From Phenylobacterium glaciei (lineage in GTDB: Bacteria; Pseudomonadota; Alphaproteobacteria; Caulobacterales; Caulobacteraceae), in contig NZ_JAGSGD010000001.1 in NCBI RefSeq assembly GCF_016772415.1, positions 496,001 to 560,000 on the forward strand: a DNA stretch of 64,000 nt, written 5' to 3'. The notes under the pieces were generated by a model that saw nothing but the letters and a program-made list of their open reading frames with translations, was not told the DNA's origin and searched no databases. Numbering within the stretch: the stretch's first letter is position 1; every line of letters begins with the position of its first letter. Made by a program: the position numbers and the translations under genes. Below, in pieces: positions 56,912 through 64,000 of the stretch.

Positions 56912-58813
56912 TTACACCGGCTGGCGATCCTTCTCCACCCGTCTGGCGGGGGCGAGTTTGTCGAGGTCGAGGTCTTCCTCGGCGCCGACCCGCCGCATCT
57001 CGGCGTTCAGCAGCCGTTCCATGGTCTCGGTGGAGTCGCGGCTGGCCAGGACGTAATTCTCCTCCTGGCCATAGGCCGGCGCCAGCTTCTCGAACAGCTT
57101 GCGGTCCAGTTTGCGGAAGGCGCCGGCCGCGGCGATGGCGCGCCGCTCGCTGAAGCCCAGGCGCATCAGGGCGCGCTTGCCCATGGCCAGACTGCCTTCG
57201 AAGCTTTCCCGCTCCACATCGTCGGCGCCGTGGGCCAGCAGGTCATAGGCGTGCCGCCGGTCCCAGGCCCGCGACAGGATGGTCAGGTTGGGGAAGGCCA
57301 GCTTGGCGGCTTCCACCAACTCCACGGCCTTGTCCTTGTCGTCGATGGCCACGATCAGCAGGCGGGCCTTGTCGGCGCCGGCGGTGCGCAGGAGGTCGAT
57401 GCGGCTGGCGTCGCCATAGTGGACCTTGCGCCCGAAGGCCCGCAGCAGCTCGATCTGCTCGATGCTGGAGTCCAGGGTCACCACGTTGAAGTCGTTGGCG
57501 ATCAGCAGGCGCGCGGCGATCTGGCCGAACCGCCCGAAGCCCGCGACGATCACCTCCGGGTCGCCCTCGTCGAAGGGAATGTGCTCGGGCTCGGCGCCCG
57601 GTCCCACTTCGCGGTTCAGCACCAGCTTCTCGTAGGCCAGGAAGGCCAGGGGGGTGAAGGCCATCGACAGGGCCACCACCGCTGACAGCAGCTTGGAAAG
57701 CTCCGGATCGATGACGCCGGCCGCCACGGTGAAACCCAGCAGCACGAAGGCGAACTCCCCGCCCTGGGCCAGGGACACCGCCGTGGTGGCCGCCTCGCGG
57801 TGGTTCATGCGGAACACCCGGCCGACCCCGAACATGGCCAGCGCCTTGAGGATCATCATCCCTAGCACCAGGCCGATCAGCGCTACGGGCTGGCGGGCGA
57901 TCACCGAGAAGTCGAGACCCGCCCCCACGGTGATGAAGAACAGGCCCAGCAGCAGGCCGCGGAACGGCTCGATGTCGGTCTCCAGCTCGCGCCGGAACTC
58001 GCTCTCGGCCAGCACCACCCCGGCCAGGAAGGCGCCGAGCGCCGGCGACAGGCCCACGGTCTGCATCAGGGCGGCCACCGCCACCACCAGCAGCAGGGCC
58101 GAGGCGGTGAAGATCTCCCGCAGGCGGGCCTGGGCGATGAAGCGGAACACCGGCCGCACCAGGTAACGCCCGCCGCCGATCACCACGGCGACCGCGCCCA
58201 GGATGGCGAGCGCCTTGGCCCAGCCCGGCAGGCCCAGGGTGTCCAGCAGGCTCGCGCCATGAGCGGCCGCCTCCGCGGCGCCGGCGACCGGCGCCCCCAT
58301 GGCCAGCAGGGGCAGCAGGGCGAACAGCGGGATCACCGCCAGGTCCTGGAACAGCAGCACCCCGAACACCGCCTCGCCGACTGTTCCCTGGCGCAGGCCC
58401 TTTTCCTCAAGATTGGCCAGCACGATGGCCGTCGAGGACAGGGCCAGCACCACGCCGGCCGCCACCGCCGTGCGCCAGTCGAGGCCCAAGGCCAGACCCG
58501 CCAGCGCGATGACCCCGGTGGTCAGCGCCAGCTGTCCGCCGCCCAGGCCGAAGATCGCCGTCCGCATCTTCCACAGCAGCGCCGGGCGCACCTCCAGCCC
58601 GATCAGGAACAGCAGGATCACCACGCCGAACTCGGCGAACTTCATGACGTCGGCCGCCTCGCCCACCAGGTTCAGCAGGAAGGGCCCGACGATGACGCCG
58701 GCGATCAGGTAGCCCAGCACCGAGCCCAGTCCGATCCGCTTGGCGATCGGCACGGAGACGACGCCCGCGGTCAGATAGACCAGGGCCTGGATCAGCAGTC
58801 CGTGGCCGTTCAT
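56912..58813 (-). CDS. CPA2 cation:proton antiporter / glutathione-gated K+ efflux type (KefB/KefC-like)
   Basis: A 633-residue protein with about twelve N-terminal membrane helices (GLGSVLGYLIAGVIVGPFLL early, ALSSTAIVLANLEEKG in the ion-translocating region) and a C-terminal TrkA-N/RCK domain beginning VIVAGFGRFGQIAARLLIAND (near residue 422). KefB/C proteins release potassium in exchange for protons, gated by glutathione adducts and NAD(H), protecting against electrophiles. It is adjacent to a dioxygenase gene and divergent from the CoA-transferase genes. Confidence 0.9.
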   Translation of the reverse strand: MNGHGLLIQALVYLTAGVVSVPIAKRIGLGSVLGYLIAGVIVGPFLLNLVGEAADVMKFAEFGVVILLFLIGLEVRPALLWKMRTAIFGLGGGQLALTTGVIALAGLALGLDWRTAVAAGVVLALSSTAIVLANLEEKGLRQGTVGEAVFGVLLFQDLAVIPLFALLPLLAMGAPVAGAAEAAAHGASLLDTLGLPGWAKALAILGAVAVVIGGGRYLVRPVFRFIAQARLREIFTASALLLVVAVAALMQTVGLSPALGAFLAGVVLAESEFRRELETDIEPFRGLLLGLFFITVGAGLDFSVIARQPVALIGLVLGMMILKALAMFGVGRVFRMNHREAATTAVSLAQGGEFAFVLLGFTVAAGVIDPELSKLLSAVVALSMAFTPLAFLAYEKLVLNREVGPGAEPEHIPFDEGDPEVIVAGFGRFGQIAARLLIANDFNVVTLDSSIEQIELLRAFGRKVHYGDASRIDLLRTAGADKARLLIVAIDDKDKAVELVEAAKLAFPNLTILSRAWDRRHAYDLLAHGADDVERESFEGSLAMGKRALMRLGFSERRAIAAAGAFRKLDRKLFEKLAPAYGQEENYVLASRDSTETMERLLNAEMRRVGAEEDLDLDKLAPARRVEKDRQPV

Positions 58814-58933
58814 CGGGCGGCCTTGCGTCTTAGGTTCGACATGCCGCGATTATGAACCGGCGTTCCCGGTTTTGTGCACGCGAAATCCGATTGCGCGGTT
58901 TCCAAATGTTGCAGTGCGGCGTAATGGGCGTTC

Positions 58934-59653
58934 ATGGCTGACAAGACACAGAAATCCGCCGTCGACGCCCTGGCGGGGCGGCTGTTCGATGGCATGACCA
59001 TCATGGCCGGAGGTTTCGGCCTCTGCGGCATCCCGGAAAACCTGATCGCGGCGATCCGCGAGGCGGGGACCCGCGACCTCACCGTGGTCTCCAACAACTG
59101 CGGGATCGACGGCTTTGGCCTGGGCGTCCTGCTGGAGAGCGGCCAGATCAGGAAGATGATCTCCTCCTATGTGGGCGAGAACAAACTCTTCGAGCAGCTC
59201 TACCTGTCGGGCGACCTGGAGCTGGAGTTCAACCCGCAGGGCACCCTGGCCGAACGCATCCGCGCCGGCGGCGCCGGGATCCCGGCCTTCTTCACCAAGA
59301 CCGGCGTCGGCACCCTGGTGGCCGACGGCAAGGAGGTCCGCGAGTTCGACGGCGAGATGTACGTCATGGAGCGCGGCCTCACCGCCGATCTCTCCATCGT
59401 CAAGGCCTGGAAGGGCGACGCGGCGGGCAACCTCGTCTACCGGAAGACCGCGCGGAACTTCAATCCGATGATGGCCACGGCCGGCCGGGTGACCGTCGTC
59501 GAGGTCGAGCAGCTGGTGGCCGTCGGCAGCCTCGACAAGGACAACATCCACACGCCGGGCATCTATGTCGACGCCATCGTCGCCGGCGCCAAATTCGAAA
59601 AGCGGATCGAGCGCGTCACCACGCGGCCCCGCGAAGAAAAGGCGAGCGCCTGA
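58934..59653 (+). CDS. scoA: 3-oxoacid CoA-transferase subunit A
   Basis: A 239-residue alpha subunit: [18 protein letters not shown] at about 21-38 (the family I CoA-transferase glycine-rich motif), [17 protein letters not shown] and [21 protein letters not shown]. It overlaps subunit B by one base (TGATG). Together they move CoA from succinyl-CoA to acetoacetate, allowing ketone-body or PHB-derived acetoacetate use. Divergent from the antiporter gene. Confidence 0.95.
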   Translation: MADKTQKSAVDALAGRLFDGMTIMAGGFGLCGIPENLIAAIREAGTRDLTVVSNNCGIDGFGLGVLLESGQIRKMISSYVGENKLFEQLYLSGDLELEFNPQGTLAERIRAGGAGIPAFFTKTGVGTLVADGKEVREFDGEMYVMERGLTADLSIVKAWKGDAAGNLVYRKTARNFNPMMATAGRVTVVEVEQLVAVGSLDKDNIHTPGIYVDAIVAGAKFEKRIERVTTRPREEKASA

Positions 59654-60294
59654 TGGCCTGGACCCGCGAACAGATGGCCGCCCGCGCCGCCATGGAGCTG
59701 CGTGACGGCTTCTATGTGAACCTCGGCATCGGCATCCCGACCTTGGTGGCCAATTACATCCCGGCCGGCATGCACGTCACCCTGCAGAGCGAGAACGGCA
59801 TGCTGGGCATGGGCCCCTTCCCCTATGAGGGGGAGGAGGACGCCGACCTGATCAACGCCGGCAAGCAGACCATCACCGAGCTGCCGGAGAGCTCCTATTT
59901 CTCCAGCGCCGACAGCTTCGCCATGATCCGCGGCGGCCATATCGCGCTGTCGATCCTGGGCGGCATGCAGGTCTCGCAGGACGGCGACCTGGCCAACTGG
60001 ATGGTTCCGGGCAAGGTGGTGAAGGGCATGGGTGGGGCCATGGACCTGGTGGCCGGCGTCAAGCGCGTGGTCGTGGTCATGGACCACGTCGAGAAGTCCG
60101 GCGCGCCCAAGCTGCTGACCGCCTGCACCCTGCCGCTCACCGGCGCGAAGGTGGTGGACCACCTGATCACCGACCTCGGCGTCTTCGACGTCAGCCGCGG
60201 CAAGTCCCCCCTGACCCTGACGGCGCTCGCCGACGGCGTCACCCTCGACGAGATCAAGGCCAAGACACAGGCCGCGTTCCAGGTAGCCCTTTAA
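59653..60294 (+). CDS. scoB: 3-oxoacid CoA-transferase subunit B
   Basis: A 213-residue beta subunit with the catalytic Glu47 in LQSENGMLGMGP (family S-E-N-G signature), GIGIPTLVANYIP before it and GGHIALSILGGMQVS. The Glu forms the thioester intermediate. It completes the enzyme with scoA. Confidence 0.95.
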   Translation: MAWTREQMAARAAMELRDGFYVNLGIGIPTLVANYIPAGMHVTLQSENGMLGMGPFPYEGEEDADLINAGKQTITELPESSYFSSADSFAMIRGGHIALSILGGMQVSQDGDLANWMVPGKVVKGMGGAMDLVAGVKRVVVVMDHVEKSGAPKLLTACTLPLTGAKVVDHLITDLGVFDVSRGKSPLTLTALADGVTLDEIKAKTQAAFQVAL

Positions 60295-60296
60295 TT

Positions 60297-60461
60297 CCGC
60301 TCATCCCGGCGACCCGAAGGGCGGCGCGAAGCCGTCAAGGCCGGGACCCAGATCCGCTCATCCCGGCGAAGGCCGGGACCCAGATACATCCGCCGTCTTC
60401 AGGCTTCTTGGCGCCAGCTGTGACCTACGACCTGGGTCCCGGCCTTCGCCGGGATGAGCGG
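60297..60461. repeat. Dispersed palindromic element, family B, copy 2 with duplicated left arm
   Basis: A complete copy runs from CCGCTCATCCCGGCGAAGGC (60354) to GGCCTTCGCCGGGATGAGCGG (60461). A second left arm (60297-60353) stands in front, interrupted after CCGGCGA by a 25-base insertion before AAGGCCGGGACCCAGAT resumes. It fills the gap between scoB and msrA. Confidence 0.8.
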
Positions 60462-60530
60462 GTTTGGAGGTGGTTGAAACTTCCGCCCCCCGCCTTGCGT
60501 ATGTCTCATCAGGACAACCAAGGTAGACCC

Positions 60531-61109
60531 ATGAACAAGCCCCTCTTCGCCGCCACGGCCGCCGTGGCCCTGCTGCTGGCCAACGCCGCGCCCGCCGCCG
60601 GCGCGCTCAAGACCGCCATCTTCGCCGGCGGCTGCTTCTGGTCGGCCGAGCATGACATCGAGCACGCCAAGGGGGTGAAGTCCGTCGTGGTGGGCTATGC
60701 CGGCGGAACCTCCACCACCCCCAGCTACAACAACCACGAGGGGCACCTGGAGGCGATCAAGGTCACCTATGACCCGGCGCAGACCAGCTACTCCCTGCTG
60801 GTGGCCAGCTTCTTCCACCACATCGATCCCACCGATCCCAACGGCCAGATCTGCGACCAGGGCCCGTCCTATCGCACCGCGGTGTTCGTGGCCGACCCGG
60901 CCGAGCGGGCGGCCGCCGAGGCTGTGAAGGCCCAGGTGGCCAGGGAACTGGGCCAGCCGGTGGCGACCAGGATCCTGCCCGCCGGCCCCTTCTATATGGG
61001 CGAGGGCTACCACCAGGACTACGCGAAGAAGAACCCCATGGCCTACAACGCCTACCGCACCGGCTGCGGCCGCGACGCCGCGCTGAAGGCGGTCTGGGGC
61101 CACGGGTAA
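60531..61109 (+). CDS. msrA: Exported peptide methionine sulfoxide reductase MsrA
   Basis: A 192-residue protein: signal peptide (residues 1-24), the catalytic G-G-C35-F-W-S motif, VVVGYAGGTSTTPSYNNHEGHLEAIKVTYDP, and a resolving Cys in YRTGCGRD near the C-terminus. It reduces Met-S-sulfoxide with thioredoxin-type donors; the signal peptide places it in the periplasm, unlike the usual cytoplasmic MsrA. ATG 60531 begins directly at the signal peptide. Confidence 0.93.
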   Translation: MNKPLFAATAAVALLLANAAPAAGALKTAIFAGGCFWSAEHDIEHAKGVKSVVVGYAGGTSTTPSYNNHEGHLEAIKVTYDPAQTSYSLLVASFFHHIDPTDPNGQICDQGPSYRTAVFVADPAERAAAEAVKAQVARELGQPVATRILPAGPFYMGEGYHQDYAKKNPMAYNAYRTGCGRDAALKAVWGHG

Positions 61110-61112
61110 GTC

Positions 61113-61251
61113 TTCTCCTCTCCCCGTTCAGGGGGAGAGGGTAGGGTGAGGGGGCGCGCAGCAAGGCTGCGCGTCTCTGAGGTGGGGCAATAACGGAAGT
61201 TCAGAAAGAACCCTCACCCTACCCTCTCCCACAAGTGGGAGAGGGGGTGGG
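61113..61251. repeat. Dispersed palindromic element, family C-like, between msrA and the GT39 gene
   Basis: TCTCCCCGTTCAGGGGGAGA (near 61120) and GGGTAGGGTGAGGG (to about 61153) are mirrored by CCCTCACCCTACCCTCTCCC with ACAAGTGGGAGAGGG to about 61246. A central CGCGCAGC-aag-GCTGCGCG hairpin lies near 61155-61173. It may serve as terminator for both convergent genes. Confidence 0.75.
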
Positions 61252-61252
61252 C

Positions 61253-62824
61253 CTACTCCGCCCGCACCACCTTCGGCGCCGGCGGCTGCCCGGTCACCGG
61301 GTCGCGGGGCAGGGGCGCGAAGCCCTCGCCGATGAACAGCTCCGTCCGCCGCCGGTGCTTCCTGTCCAGCATCACGCTGTGGATCTCGCGGCCCGACACG
61401 CTCTTGAAGTCCTGGGCCACCTCGTCGCGGTAGACCAGGTCCAGGCTGGCGGCCAGCACCCGGGCGCCGGTGGCCACGGTGAGCGGATCGGTGGTCTCGG
61501 CCTGGTTCTGCGGATGGGCCTCGCGCACCCACATCTTCAACGGCGGCGAATTCACCGCCCCAAAGAACTCGCGGCCGTAATAGGCGCTGGCGTTGAACAG
61601 GAACCGGTCGTCCACCACCACGGCGGTTAGGGCCGGCTCGGCGGCGGCCCGCTCGGTGATCGCCCGCACCGTCTGCTCCCAGCCCTTGGCGCGCTTGAAG
61701 GCGTTGGAGGCCCCGATCGTCTCGGTGAAGGCCGGGCTGATGACGCAGGCCAGGAACAGCGCCGCGATCAGGGCCTGGCTGGCCACCGCCCCGATCAGCC
61801 ATCCCCTGGCCCGCCAGCGCATCAGCCAGGCGGCCACCAGGATCGAGCCGGCCACGTAGCCGGCCCCCGACCAGTTGGCGTTGGCGCGGCTGATGAAGGC
61901 CTGCAGGGTGACGATCAGCAGCGGCGGGATGGAGAAGCACAGCAGGGTGAGGTCGGCGTCCGTCAGCCGCCTGCGCACCGCCAGCAGCGCCAGGCCCCCG
62001 ATCAGCACCGCGAAGGGGATCGGTCCGAACACCCCAAACTGCGAGACAGTGAATTCGCCGAGCTCGGCCACGTTGAACAGCTTGCGCCCGCCCCAGGCCG
62101 CATTGGCCGCCGTGTGCTGCACCGTGGAAAATCCGTGGGCGGCGTTCCAGGCGAGGTTGGGCGACAGGATCAGCAGGAAGGCGGCGAGCGCCACCCCCGC
62201 CGTCCTCCAGTCCCAGACCCGCCGCGCGTCTCTGCTGATCACCAGATGCAGGGCCAGACCAATGATCGCGTAGACCGCCGCGTACTTGCTCAGGAAGGCC
62301 AGCCCCACCGCGGCCCCGAACCCGGCCGCCGTCAGCAACCGCCGCCGACCCTCCGCGAACGGCAGCTCCACATAGGCCAGCAAGGCCAGCGACAGGAAGA
62401 ACAGCAGGATGGCGTCGGTGGCGATGGCCAGGGCCGAGATCTGCACCCCGGGCATGAGAGCATAGAGCGCGCAGGCGGCGAACCCGACGGCGCCCCCATA
62501 CAGCCGCCGCCCGATCCCGAACACCGCCAGAGTGGCCCCCAGATGGAACAGCGGCGCGGCCAACCGCACCCAGGCCTCGCCGTTCCCGCCGATGTGGGTG
62601 GTGGTCCAGATGGTCCAGGCGATCATCGGCGGCTTGGAGAAATACCCCCAGTCCAGGGTGCGCGACCACAGCCAGTATTGAGCCTCGTCGGGGTAGAGCT
62701 CCAGGGGCGTGACAAAAAGCGCCACCAGCCGCACCGCGGTCAGTCCAAAGGCCAGCAGCAGGGCGCCTCTCCAGTGGGCATCTGCTCCGGGGGCGGACAA
62801 AGCGTTATCAGCCAAGCGTTTCAT
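61253..62824 (-). CDS. Family 39 glycosyltransferase (ArnT/PMT-like membrane enzyme)
   Basis: A 523-residue protein with about ten membrane helices. The first periplasmic loop holds YPDEAQYWLWSRTLDWGYFSKPP, with the D-E pair that binds the polyprenyl-phosphate sugar donor, and a C-terminal soluble part of about 120 residues (VVVDDRFLFNASAYYGREFF...). GT39/PMT-2 enzymes add a sugar or amino-arabinose to protein or lipid A on the periplasmic face; the acceptor is unknown. Confidence 0.9.
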   Translation of the reverse strand: MKRLADNALSAPGADAHWRGALLLAFGLTAVRLVALFVTPLELYPDEAQYWLWSRTLDWGYFSKPPMIAWTIWTTTHIGGNGEAWVRLAAPLFHLGATLAVFGIGRRLYGGAVGFAACALYALMPGVQISALAIATDAILLFFLSLALLAYVELPFAEGRRRLLTAAGFGAAVGLAFLSKYAAVYAIIGLALHLVISRDARRVWDWRTAGVALAAFLLILSPNLAWNAAHGFSTVQHTAANAAWGGRKLFNVAELGEFTVSQFGVFGPIPFAVLIGGLALLAVRRRLTDADLTLLCFSIPPLLIVTLQAFISRANANWSGAGYVAGSILVAAWLMRWRARGWLIGAVASQALIAALFLACVISPAFTETIGASNAFKRAKGWEQTVRAITERAAAEPALTAVVVDDRFLFNASAYYGREFFGAVNSPPLKMWVREAHPQNQAETTDPLTVATGARVLAASLDLVYRDEVAQDFKSVSGREIHSVMLDRKHRRRTELFIGEGFAPLPRDPVTGQPPAPKVVRAE

Positions 62825-63023
62825 CCCTGTCTTTGGCGGCGGACGGTGGCGCGGGGCAGGCGCCCTGTAAAGCGAATGCGTGTCTTTAAAGCAGCACTCC
62901 GCCGGGGACGCGATGTCGTAACAAATCCGTCACCCAAAGCCACATTTTTGGCGCTATAGGGACTCGCAACGCCGGGGGCCCTGGGCTTGGTGACCCTCGA
63001 TGACGATGGATAGGGGATTCCAG

Positions 63024-64000
63024 ATGACTTCGATGAAACGCCTCGCCGGTGGCGCGGCCCTGAGCGTACTCGTTTGCGCGATGTCCAGCGCGGTCTATGC
63101 GCAGGAAACCACGTCGGCCGTGGGCGGCTCGATCGTCGACCAGAGCGGCGCCCCGGTGCGCGGCGCCAGTGTCGCCATCGTCCACACCCCGTCGGGCACC
63201 CGGTCGCAGACCGCCACCGCCACCGACGGCAGCTTCTCCGCCCGCGGCCTGCGCCCCGGCGGCCCCTACACCCTGACCTTCACGGCCCCTGGCTACGACG
63301 CCAAGAGCCTCACCGGCGTGAACCTGGTGGTCGGCGCCAACCAGCGCCTCGACGTCAACATGAACGCCCAGGACCTTGTCGACGAATTCGTCGTCACCGC
63401 CTCGCGCGACGTCACCGCCAACAACACCGGCCGCAAGACCGTGCTGGACGAAACCGCGGTCGAAAGCGTCGTTTCGGTCAATCGCGACGTCCGAGACCTG
63501 GCGCGCCGTAGCGCCCTGGTCAGCCAGAACACCCGCGGCGACGGCGGCATTTCCATCGGCGGCTCCAACCCGCGCCAGAACCGCATCACCATCGACGGCG
63601 CCACCGCGGTCGACAACTACGGCCTCAACACCGGCGGCACCCCGACCATCCGCGGCCCGGTCGTGCTGGACGCCGTCCAGCAGTTCACCATCGACGCGGT
63701 CCCCACCGACGTGGAGAACGGCGACTTCCAGGGCGGCGCCCTCGACGTGGTGCTCAAGGCCGGCGGCAACGACTTCCACGGCTCGCTGTTCAGCAACTAC
63801 CTCAACGACGGCATGGTCGGCGACGCGATCCGCAACGCCCCCGTCCGCACCATCATCAGCCAGAGCAACTACGGCGGCTTCCTGTCGGGGCCCATCCTCA
63901 AGGACAAGCTGTTCTTCGCGCTCTCCTATGAGCGCTACGAGTCCCTCGACCTCACCTCCACCGGCCCGGTCGGCGGCGGCTTCGGCAACGACGTCAACGG
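63024..64000 (+). CDS. TonB-dependent receptor with N-terminal carboxypeptidase-regulatory domain (continues past the window)
   Basis: The first 325 codons are present. Residues 1-26 are a signal peptide (MTSMKRLAGGAALSVLVCAM... ending VYAQ). Residues about 30-115 are a CarboxypepD_reg-like beta-sandwich (GSIVDQSGAPVRGASVAIVH). DEFVVTASRD marks a TonB-box-like region and the plug domain follows (IGGSNPRQNRITIDGATAVD, RGPVVLDAVQQFTID). Such receptors import large ligands through the outer membrane and are very numerous in Caulobacterales. A GCTATAGG motif about 70 bases upstream could be part of its promoter, which is tentative. Confidence 0.9.
   Translation, partial: MTSMKRLAGGAALSVLVCAMSSAVYAQETTSAVGGSIVDQSGAPVRGASVAIVHTPSGTRSQTATATDGSFSARGLRPGGPYTLTFTAPGYDAKSLTGVNLVVGANQRLDVNMNAQDLVDEFVVTASRDVTANNTGRKTVLDETAVESVVSVNRDVRDLARRSALVSQNTRGDGGISIGGSNPRQNRITIDGATAVDNYGLNTGGTPTIRGPVVLDAVQQFTIDAVPTDVENGDFQGGALDVVLKAGGNDFHGSLFSNYLNDGMVGDAIRNAPVRTIISQSNYGGFLSGPILKDKLFFALSYERYESLDLTSTGPVGGGFGNDVN

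Overview
The window is a high-GC stretch of a chromosome from an alphaproteobacterium, most likely Caulobacterales (Caulobacter or Phenylobacterium type). The signs are the divergent nepR/phyR pair of the general stress response (GSR), perfect EcfG/SigT promoters, an HWE histidine kinase, a large TonB-dependent receptor with a carboxypeptidase-regulatory N-terminus, and dispersed alphaproteobacterial palindromic repeats. I saw no rRNA, tRNA, CRISPR array or insertion sequence.

Region 1-8.8 kb is a general stress response neighbourhood. It begins with the first codons of nepR (minus strand) and divergent phyR. I found seven exact GGAAC-N16/17-CGTT promoters in the first 7.3 kb and none in the intergenic regions I checked further on. 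They precede nepR(-sigT), phyR, two DUF1328 small membrane proteins, a pair of unknown small membrane proteins, an operon of membrane protein + diacylglycerol-kinase-like enzyme + metallophosphoesterase, and an ElaB/YqjD (DUF883) + membrane protein operon. An OmpA-like lipoprotein, a PRC-barrel-like protein, Fe superoxide dismutase and an HWE hybrid kinase are interleaved.

Region 8.8-16.3 kb is metabolic: a MarR regulator with a hydrolase, divergent from an aldo/keto reductase and SDR across a perfect palindrome; a thioesterase and TetR regulator; then a CoA-transferase/cupin operon divergent from an FAH-family hydrolase and a maleylacetoacetate-isomerase-like protein, which suggests aromatic ring-cleavage product handling. 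Region 16.4-24 kb carries the envelope-defence pair PBP1C and a thioester-containing alpha-2-macroglobulin. Region 24-33 kb holds an ACE-like M2 peptidase, a TadG-like VWA protein, probable 6S RNA followed by 5-formyl-THF cyclo-ligase (the classical ssrS-ygfA order), a YmdB phosphodiesterase, a hybrid kinase, an EF-hand protein, a tautomerase and a holin-like protein.

Region 33-41 kb has groESL with a CIRCE element, acyl-CoA dehydrogenase, a Tat-exported flavin amine oxidase with its cytochrome c, and a transglutaminase-like protein. Positions 40.9-42.0 kb look compositionally foreign and hold an unrecognised coiled-coil protein. Region 42-50.7 kb has tandem TauE/SafE permeases, GNAT, SDR, an alkylsulfatase, TadA, a RluB-type pseudouridine synthase with a long Arg/Pro tail, RsmD and a YjhX-family protein. 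Region 51-64 kb has two further hybrid kinases, a 2-oxoglutarate dioxygenase, a KefB/C antiporter, 3-oxoacid CoA-transferase, periplasmic MsrA, a GT39 glycosyltransferase and the start of a TonB-dependent receptor.

Four families of dispersed palindromic repeats occupy many of the intergenic regions. One sits over the expected 5' end of pbpC, and one copy is interrupted by another repeat.
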